9,415 nucleotides of DNA from an uncultured Ruminococcus sp. (GTDB lineage Bacteria > Bacillota_A > Clostridia > Oscillospirales > Ruminococcaceae): contig ONBA01000051.1 in NCBI GenBank assembly GCA_900315975.1, forward strand, positions 1 through 9,415. The letters are read 5' to 3'. Shown in pieces: positions 5,894 to 9,415 of the stretch (its first letter is position 1; each line of letters opens with the position of its first letter). The translations under genes were made by a program, and so were the position numbers. Below the pieces are notes generated by a model. It ran no database searches and was not told the DNA's origin. It was given only the letters and a program-made list of their open reading frames with translations.

Positions 5894-7060
5894 TCACATA
5901 CTCTCTTTCAATATCTGCACGACCTCATCACGGTCAAGCACCTTGTAACCGCCGTTCAATATGATCGTTGCATCGGCGATACCCTCGATCATATCCTCAG
6001 TTGTGCCGAGGTCTTTGAGATTCATAACAAGTCCTATCTCCTTCATCCAGCTTTCCATAGCGGAAAGTCCCTCGTTTGCAAGCTGTTCATCGGTCTTGCC
6101 CTCAGCCGATATGCCCCAAACCTCTGTTGCAAATCTTGCAAACTTCTTCAAGCCGTAAGGCATGATATATCTGTAATACGGCAGAGATACCGCAGCCAGT
6201 GTCATTCCGTGCGTTGCGTCCGTATATGCACCAACCGCCTGACCGAGCATATGCACCATCCAGTCCTCGGATTTTCCTCTGGAAACAAGCGTATTCAGCG
6301 CCCATGTTGCAGTCCACATGATGTTGGAACGAGCTTCATAGTCCTGCGGATCATTCACAGCGATACGGCTTGCGTGGATAAGGCTTTTCATAAGCCCCTC
6401 GCTGATGTAGTCAGAGGTATTGTCGTCCTCACCTGAGAAATACTGCTCGCAGATGTGGTTGAGAATATCGTAGATACCTGCGACCATCTGATACTTGGGC
6501 AACGTCATGGTGTATCTCGGATTGAGAATAGAGAATTTCGGCATTACATCGTCACCGAACACATGACCGATCTTGAGCTTTGCTTCGTGATTGGTTATGA
6601 CAGAACCGCCGTTCATTTCTGAACCTGTACCTGCCATTGTCAGTACACAGCCCACTGGAACGATCTCACAGGACGGTTCTTCAAAACGGATATAGTATTT
6701 CTCCCAGGGATCATCGTCACAGTGAATGGAAACCGAAACCGCCTTAGAGTAGTCGCATACAGAACCGCCGCCGACTGCAAGGATAAAATCTGTCTTATTC
6801 TCACGGGCGATAGCAACACCCTCATTCAGCTTGTCTGAAGTCGGATTAGGCATAACGCCAGCGACCTCGGCAACATTCTTACCGCAGTCGTTCAGGATAG
6901 CAATAATTTCATCATACAGACCGCTTTTTTTGATAGAACCTCCGCCGTACACGAACAGAATGTTTTTGCCGTAGTTTGCAAGCTCAGTTTTCAGATTGCT
7001 GAGAGAGTCTTTACCGAAATAGAGCTTGGTCGGGTTGTGATAGCTGAAATTTCCTAACAT
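5894..7060 (-). CDS. Iron-containing alcohol dehydrogenase, BDH/YqhD-like (388 aa)
   Basis: A group III (iron-type) alcohol dehydrogenase of normal length. Residues 1-180 are the dinucleotide-binding domain: YGGGSIKKSGLYD (38-50) and AVGGGSVCDYSKA (95-107) bind the cofactor, which by similarity to BDH/YqhD is likely NADPH. PVGCVLTMAGTGSEMNGGSV (135-154) is the conserved linker segment. Metal ligands are visible as Asp198 and His202 (YDILNHICEQYF), His270 (DWMVHMLGQ) and His284 (DATHGMTLA). Start by GGAGG at 7069-7073. It follows the 80-aa protein gene by 15 nt. Enzymes of this group reduce short aldehydes, including butyraldehyde, methylglyoxal and similar reactive carbonyls; with the AKR in the same operon this points to aldehyde detoxification. 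Exact substrate unknown. Confidence 0.95.
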   Translation of the reverse strand: MLGNFSYHNPTKLYFGKDSLSNLKTELANYGKNILFVYGGGSIKKSGLYDEIIAILNDCGKNVAEVAGVMPNPTSDKLNEGVAIARENKTDFILAVGGGSVCDYSKAVSVSIHCDDDPWEKYYIRFEEPSCEIVPVGCVLTMAGTGSEMNGGSVITNHEAKLKIGHVFGDDVMPKFSILNPRYTMTLPKYQMVAGIYDILNHICEQYFSGEDDNTSDYISEGLMKSLIHASRIAVNDPQDYEARSNIMWTATWALNTLVSRGKSEDWMVHMLGQAVGAYTDATHGMTLAAVSLPYYRYIMPYGLKKFARFATEVWGISAEGKTDEQLANEGLSAMESWMKEIGLVMNLKDLGTTEDMIEGIADATIILNGGYKVLDRDEVVQILKESM

Positions 7061-7075
7061 GATAATTACCTCCGT

Positions 7076-7318
7076 TTATTGATTATTGTTTTCCGTACAC
7101 CAAATAACATAATCGAGTTTGTCGAGCAAAGCTTGTTCTTTGTGGATAGAATCAAGGAGAGAACGCCTTGCACTGCGCAGTACACGCACTTTTTCGGCAC
7201 AGCAATCCTTACCGCAGCATTCGGAAAGAAAAGCCTTAATCTGTTTCTCGTCCATTCCTGCTTTCGATAAAATCTTGACAATCTCCTTGTCGGTAATATT
7301 TGTGTTGGTTACTTTCAT
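7076..7318 (-). CDS. Small Cys-rich helical protein, first gene of the middle operon (80 aa, unknown function)
   Basis: No function is recognised. ATG at 7316-7318 is chosen because AGGAGT (7325-7330) lies just before it; an upstream in-frame start would sit at the -10 hexamer. It is a paralogue of the 70-aa protein at 2076-2288: both have a short helix pair with AG(C/M)DE/D, a Cys cluster (here Cys34, 35, 39, 40) and a long C-terminal helix with RRxLL....H and LDY(L/V)(V/I)(F/W). Predicted all-helical and soluble. In both places the gene is the first of a redox operon behind a LysR-type box. The Cys pairs could bind a metal or form disulfides. The C-terminal helix recalls the coiled coil of MerR-family regulators, but there is no HTH. 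A sensor or adaptor role is inference. Confidence 0.8.
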   Translation of the reverse strand: MKVTNTNITDKEIVKILSKAGMDEKQIKAFLSECCGKDCCAEKVRVLRSARRSLLDSIHKEQALLDKLDYVIWCTENNNQ

Positions 7319-7331
7319 TCTATCACTCCTC

Positions 7332-7367
7332 AAAACAAAAAGAGTACAGGTTTTATGTCCTGTACTC
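7332..7367 (-). terminator. Perfect hairpin with U-tract at the start point of the middle operon
   Basis: Read leftward: GAGTACAGG (7359-7367), 8-nt loop, CCTGTACTC (7342-7350), then TTTTTGTTTT. This is a canonical intrinsic terminator for transcripts coming from lysR2-nim (which ends at 7442). It abuts the -10 of the operon promoter, so transcripts starting near 7361 lack most of the left arm and should escape it. As duplex DNA the same 26-bp inverted repeat could also be an operator at +1. Confidence 0.75.
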
Positions 7368-7396
7368 ATTATAGCATAGATTGCTCAATATGTAAA
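7368..7396 (-). promoter_or_regulatory. Promoter of the middle operon
   Basis: Read leftward: -35 TTTACA (7391-7396), 17-bp spacer, -10 TATAAT (7368-7373). The predicted start is near 7361. It lies between the end of the nim-like gene and the hairpin at 7332-7367. Confidence 0.85.
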
Positions 7397-7417
7397 ATGC
7401 TTATATTCTATACTTTG

Positions 7418-7436
7418 GTATGCTCAGATCGTATAC
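7418..7436. promoter_or_regulatory. Putative LysR-type operator upstream of the middle operon
   Basis: Read leftward the element is GTATAC-N7-GCATAC, a dyad with one mismatch that holds T-N11-A and resembles the ATAC-N7-GTAT site of BenM/CatM. Its centre (7427) is about 66 bp before the predicted start, the position of a LysR recognition site. A further GTATAG half-site follows toward the -35 (7408-7413). The core TATAC-N7-GCATA matches TATAA-N7-GCATA at 2369-2387. Confidence 0.6.
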
Positions 7437-7441
7437 TTTCA

Positions 7442-7909
7442 TTACTTAGCCTTGCATGACATTTTCTCAACATCAAGCCTGAATACCACAACGCCGTTCA
7501 GCATTTCATCTTTGTATTCCCATTCGCTTTTATTGGTAGTCTGCTTCATAAGGCAGTTAAGACCGAGTATCTTTTCTGCTTTATCCTCAACAAGAGAAAG
7601 CGTGCCTGTTCCGATCACGCTTTGGAATTTTGCCGAAAAGTCGCAGGCTGTATCTGCTTCTAAAAGCTCATACCTGCCGTCGATCTCAAAGCCGACTTTG
7701 GGCGATGATTTGGCAAGCTCAAACTTTCTGCCTGCTCTTGCACCATGAAAATAGAATGAGTATTTTCCATTTTCTCGGATGTACCCATAATTGACCGGAA
7801 CGATATAAATATCTCCATCATCATAGAAAGCGATCCTGATGATCTGTTCCTTTGCGATGAATGATTCGATTGCACTGCTATCGGTGATTTCTCTGTCACT
7901 GCGTCTCAT
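7442..7909 (-). CDS. Pyridoxamine 5'-phosphate oxidase-fold, Nim-like flavin protein (155 aa)
   Basis: The start MRRSDREITD matches the N-terminus typical of the NimA/pyridoxamine-phosphate-oxidase-like family found beside or in 5-nitroimidazole resistance proteins. Following blocks fit the split beta-barrel flavin fold: IIRIAFYDDGDIYIVPVNYGY (23-43, two strands), YSFYFHGARAGRKFELAK (50-67) with His55 and Gly60-Arg61-Lys62, and FQSVIGTGTLSLVED (95-109). The length is usual for the family. The ATG at 7907-7909 is set by AGGAGG (7917-7922); the gene overlaps the end of lysR2 by 14 nt, so the ribosome site lies within lysR2 and translation is coupled. Likely FMN-binding; it may reduce nitro compounds or another small substrate. 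Real nitroimidazole resistance cannot be concluded, since most chromosomal homologues are not known to confer it. Confidence 0.88.
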   Translation of the reverse strand: MRRSDREITDSSAIESFIAKEQIIRIAFYDDGDIYIVPVNYGYIRENGKYSFYFHGARAGRKFELAKSSPKVGFEIDGRYELLEADTACDFSAKFQSVIGTGTLSLVEDKAEKILGLNCLMKQTTNKSEWEYKDEMLNGVVVFRLDVEKMSCKAK

Positions 7910-8804
7910 ATTGATTCCTCCTGTACATTTTTTCAGTTTGAACACTTTTGATATATTCAAGGAATTTTCCTGCCGCACCCGAATAGGGACTGAGCTTCTT
8001 CCACGCAAGCACCGAGGTAAACGACAGTTCCGGTGTAAGCGGTCGGAACGTGAGCTTTGCTGGATCATACAGATCGACTGAGCCCTCTATCGTCAGCACA
8101 CAGGCTATCCCGTGCTCTGCAAGAGGTGCAACATTGTTGATAAGGTTCATGGTCGCAACAATGTCCAGTTCGGAGACGGGACACCTCAGCCATTCTTCGA
8201 TCTCGCTTTTCAGGGCTGTTCTGCTCGTCACCACCAAAGGCAGTCCCTTTAACTGTTTTCGGGTAATTGCTTTTTCTTTCGCAAGCGGGTGATCCGCAGG
8301 CATCAGCAAGCCCCACGTTTCCTTTGCCGGCAGACGGATATAATCGAATTTCTCTATATCCACAGGCTCTAACAGGATACCAAAGTCAAGCAGTCCATGT
8401 TCGAGTTTTTCCTTAACACGGTCAGCCGTACCTGTTAGAATATCAAAACTGACCAGTGGATAGCGTTCACGGAAATGTGCGATCAATTCGGGAAGTATCT
8501 CTGCCGCTTTCAGACCACCGCTGCCGACCGAGATCACACCGCTGATTTCATCCTGTTCCTGAAAGTCGCTGTCTATCTTCTTCATCAAGGTGACAACTTC
8601 TTCCGCACGTCTGCGGAGCATCACGCCTGAATCAGTCAGCGTCAGCCGTTTGCCGCGAATAAAAAGAGTGGTATGCAGCTCGTCCTCCAGTTCCTTCATC
8701 TGCCTGCTGAGGGTCGGCTGCGTGACATGAAGCACCTCGGCGGCTCTTGATATGTTTTCCTCACGTACGACCGTCAGGAAGTATTCCAGTAAACGCAGTT
8801 CCAT
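7896..8804 (-). CDS. LysR-family transcriptional regulator 2 (302 aa)
   Basis: Residues 1-60 form the winged HTH (LEYFLTVVREENISRAAEVL, then VTQPTLSRQMKELEDEL), followed by a linker helix and an effector-binding domain (about 88-290) with LEHGLLDFGILLEP (134-147) and TWGLLMPADHPLA (163-175). Two ATGs compete: 8808-8810 directly touches the GGAGGA site (8811-8816), while 8802-8804 is spaced 6 nt from it and gives the standard MELRLLEYF start, so the latter is chosen. Paralogue of the regulator at 2426-3322. It heads a two-gene unit with the Nim-like gene, read toward the middle operon, whose promoter carries a LysR-type box. Regulation of that operon by this protein is likely but not shown; cross-regulation by the other LysR is possible. 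Confidence 0.95.
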   Translation of the reverse strand: MELRLLEYFLTVVREENISRAAEVLHVTQPTLSRQMKELEDELHTTLFIRGKRLTLTDSGVMLRRRAEEVVTLMKKIDSDFQEQDEISGVISVGSGGLKAAEILPELIAHFRERYPLVSFDILTGTADRVKEKLEHGLLDFGILLEPVDIEKFDYIRLPAKETWGLLMPADHPLAKEKAITRKQLKGLPLVVTSRTALKSEIEEWLRCPVSELDIVATMNLINNVAPLAEHGIACVLTIEGSVDLYDPAKLTFRPLTPELSFTSVLAWKKLSPYSGAAGKFLEYIKSVQTEKMYRRNQYETQ

Positions 8805-8838
8805 GTTCATTCCTCCAAGCACAGCTGAATATAGGTTC

Positions 8839-8867
8839 ATTATACCACATCAGGGCTGAAAGGTCAA
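8839..8867 (-). promoter_or_regulatory. Promoter of lysR2-nim
   Basis: Read leftward: -35 TTGACC (8862-8867), 17-bp spacer, -10 TATAAT (8839-8844). The start should fall near 8832, about 28 nt before the ATG. No box like those at 2369 and 7418 is visible here. Confidence 0.85.
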
Positions 8868-8869
8868 TC

Positions 8870-8905
8870 GTCAGAAAAGGAAAAAGCTGCTACCGCAGTA
8901 ACAGC
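8870..8905 (-). terminator. Leftward intrinsic terminator upstream of lysR2
   Basis: Read leftward: GCTGTTAC (8898-8905), loop TGCG, GTAGCAGC (8886-8893) with one G-U pair, then TTTTTCCTTTT. It ends just before the -35 of lysR2, so it would insulate lysR2 from transcription coming from the right. No gene within the window that ends at it is visible. Confidence 0.75.
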
Positions 8906-8944
8906 CCTTTCACCATACGCAAACAACATAAGTATTTATTTAAT

Positions 8945-8989
8945 AAGAATAACAGCTCCCTCTCGGGAGCTGCTTCTTTCGTATCGTTA
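8945..8989. repeat. 45-nt dispersed repeat, copy 2
   Basis: Identical to 3380-3424 at 42 of 45 positions, in the same orientation, including the 8-bp stem CAGCTCCC/GGGAGCTG (8953-8960 and 8965-8972, loop TCTC) and the tail to GTATCGTTA. Unlike copy 1 it does not lie directly behind a gene, which supports a mobile or dispersed repeat origin. Confidence 0.8.
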
Positions 8990-9003
8990 TACTACCTTTC
9001 AGT

Positions 9004-9047
9004 CGTGTGCATTCCGTGTGCATTCCACCTGATTTTTATGCACACGG
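9004..9047. repeat. 11-bp tandem repeat whose units can pair with one downstream arm
   Basis: CGTGTGCATTC occurs twice in tandem (9004-9014 and 9015-9025). The second, as CCGTGTGCAT (9014-9023), is a perfect 10-bp inverted match to ATGCACACGG (9038-9047) with a 14-nt loop. The first unit can pair with the same arm over 9 bp, so two exclusive folds are possible. Confidence 0.75.
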
Positions 9048-9089
9048 AGCTGCAAAATTGCATTTCGAACTGCTTTCTGTAGGTAACAG

Positions 9090-9131
9090 AAAAGCCTGTA
9101 TTTCGGCGTTTTACTCGAAATACAGGCTTTT
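9090..9131. terminator. Strong bidirectional hairpin next to the tRNA remnant
   Basis: A 16-bp perfect stem (9090-9105 with 9116-9131; core GCCTGTATTTCG / CGAAATACAGGC), 10-nt loop, A-run on one side and T-run on the other. Read leftward it follows the CCA end of the tRNA remnant by about 7 nt, so it is probably the original terminator of that tRNA gene. Confidence 0.8.
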
Positions 9132-9137
9132 TAATTC

Positions 9138-9161
9138 TGGCGGACAGAGAGGGATTCGAAT
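9138..9161 (-). other. tRNA 3'-end remnant (probably tRNA-Ser), putative attachment site
   Basis: Read leftward the sequence holds the T-loop TTCGAAT, T-stem 3' strand CCCTC, acceptor strand TCTGTCC, discriminator G and encoded CCA. The 5' T-stem strand that should precede it (GAGGG) is absent, as are the rest of the cloverleaf, so only the 3' end of a tRNA is present. An acceptor that would pair with GGACAGA plus G73 fits tRNA-Ser. Such remnants are left when an element integrates into a tRNA gene, the intact tRNA then lying at the far end of the element, here to the right. Confidence 0.75.
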
Positions 9162-9288
9162 ATTTGTAACGCGCTGTTTTTGCCTGTTTATAGCCGTTTG
9201 TAATTTTCGTGTGGAATAATTTGAGTGGAATAGGATTTTAGTGCTGAAACGCTATTCAAATATAGTGATAATAATTCGATAATTGTTC

Positions 9289-9415
9289 TCAAATTGCAGA
9301 AGCCAAATAATCATAGGTCCTGATAATATAGTCCTTTATCAAGTCATAGTTTGGGCTCACATCGGGGAAAGCCGCTTTTGTTTCACACTCTGCTTTCGTT
9401 ATATTACCAATAATT
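9289..9415 (-). CDS. C-terminal 41 aa of an unknown protein (5' end outside window)
   Basis: Reading leftward the frame is open from the window edge to TGA at 9289-9291. The visible residues (for example KAAFPDVSPNYDLIKDYI and RTYDYLASAI) are protein-like, mixed charged and aromatic, but match no family that can be recognised. It lies on the element side of the tRNA remnant, so it may be a cargo gene of an integrated element. The start and length are unknown; it may also be a chance open frame. Confidence 0.45.
   Translation of the reverse strand, partial: IIGNITKAECETKAAFPDVSPNYDLIKDYIIRTYDYLASAI

Larger units (their letters stand above)
8805..9288. other. Gene-free region of about 480 bp
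   Basis: No open frame here looks like a gene. From left to right it holds the lysR2 promoter, a leftward terminator, copy 2 of the 45-nt repeat, a tandem/inverted repeat, a strong hairpin, a tRNA 3'-end remnant and an AT-rich stretch with two direct GTGGAATA repeats (9211-9218 and 9225-9232, 14 bp apart). The last could be recombinase arm sites or chance. Confidence 0.7.

Noticed and set aside
5870..6436. Rightward open frame of 188 codons
   Set aside because: It is antisense to the alcohol dehydrogenase gene, whose active-site residues are all intact.
7332..7367. Transcriptional attenuator or riboswitch in the leader of the middle operon
   Set aside because: The hairpin starts directly at the -10, so the operon's own transcript should lack most of the left arm; there is no room for an aptamer.
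8870..8905. LysR2 autoregulatory dyad about 64 bp upstream of its start
   Set aside because: The dyad is followed by a long T-run on the leftward strand, which fits a terminator better, and it does not share the TATA[A/C]-N7-GCATA form of the other two boxes.
9007..9219. Rightward 70-aa frame containing SGGQRGIR
   Set aside because: That peptide is the well-known false translation of the antisense of a tRNA 3' end, which lies here at 9138-9161.
1..9415. CRISPR array, insertion sequence, rRNA or complete tRNA gene
   Set aside because: No regularly spaced repeats, transposase-like frame, terminal inverted repeats, rRNA segment or complete cloverleaf was found.

Overview
The window looks like chromosomal DNA of a Gram-positive anaerobe of the Clostridia, most probably Ruminococcus or a close relative. 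The evidence is strong AGGAGG ribosome binding sites 5-12 nt before nearly every start, consensus sigma-A promoters with 17-bp spacers, moderate GC, and a lipoprotein carrying a Ruminococcus-style dockerin segment. Genus assignment is inference.

Left part (1-2347): an operon read leftward. It begins with a 70-aa Cys-rich helical protein, then a lipoprotein with dockerin, flavodoxin and cyclophilin-like domains, then an FMN reductase with an iron-sulfur-flavoprotein-type Cys motif, then an alpha/beta hydrolase cut by the window edge. A LysR-type regulator (lysR1, 2426-3322) is divergent from it. The 137-bp space between them holds both promoters and a LysR-type box that sits 66 bp upstream of the operon start and also overlaps the -35 of lysR1.

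Middle part (3434-7436): a second leftward operon. It begins with a paralogue of the small helical protein (80 aa), followed by an iron-type alcohol dehydrogenase, an ABM-fold monooxygenase-like protein, a flavodoxin, a carboxymuconolactone decarboxylase-cupin fusion and an aldo/keto reductase. The reductase is interrupted by one in-frame TAA where the family has Tyr; everything else in it is intact. The operon promoter carries a LysR-type box of the same form (TATA[A/C]-N7-GCATA[G/C]) at the same distance.

Upstream of that (7442-8804), lysR2 and a Nim-like flavin-binding protein form a translationally coupled pair read in the same direction. A perfect hairpin lies between this pair and the second operon. 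It is placed so that it should terminate read-through from lysR2-nim but not transcripts that start at the operon's own promoter.

Right end (8805-9415): about 480 bp without a gene. It holds the lysR2 promoter, two terminator-like hairpins, the second copy of a 45-nt repeat (the first is at 3380-3424), a tandem/inverted repeat, and a 24-nt remnant of a tRNA 3' end (probably tRNA-Ser). The remnant marks a likely integration junction: the DNA right of about 9161, with a partial unknown gene at 9289-9415, may be the end of an integrated element.

Taken together the region reads as two related, LysR-controlled redox/electrophile-response operons, each led by a member of the same small uncharacterised protein family. 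The enzymes (NADPH-type alcohol dehydrogenase, AKR, flavodoxins, FMN reductase, Nim-like protein) fit reduction of reactive carbonyls, quinones or nitro compounds. The substrate cannot be read from sequence.
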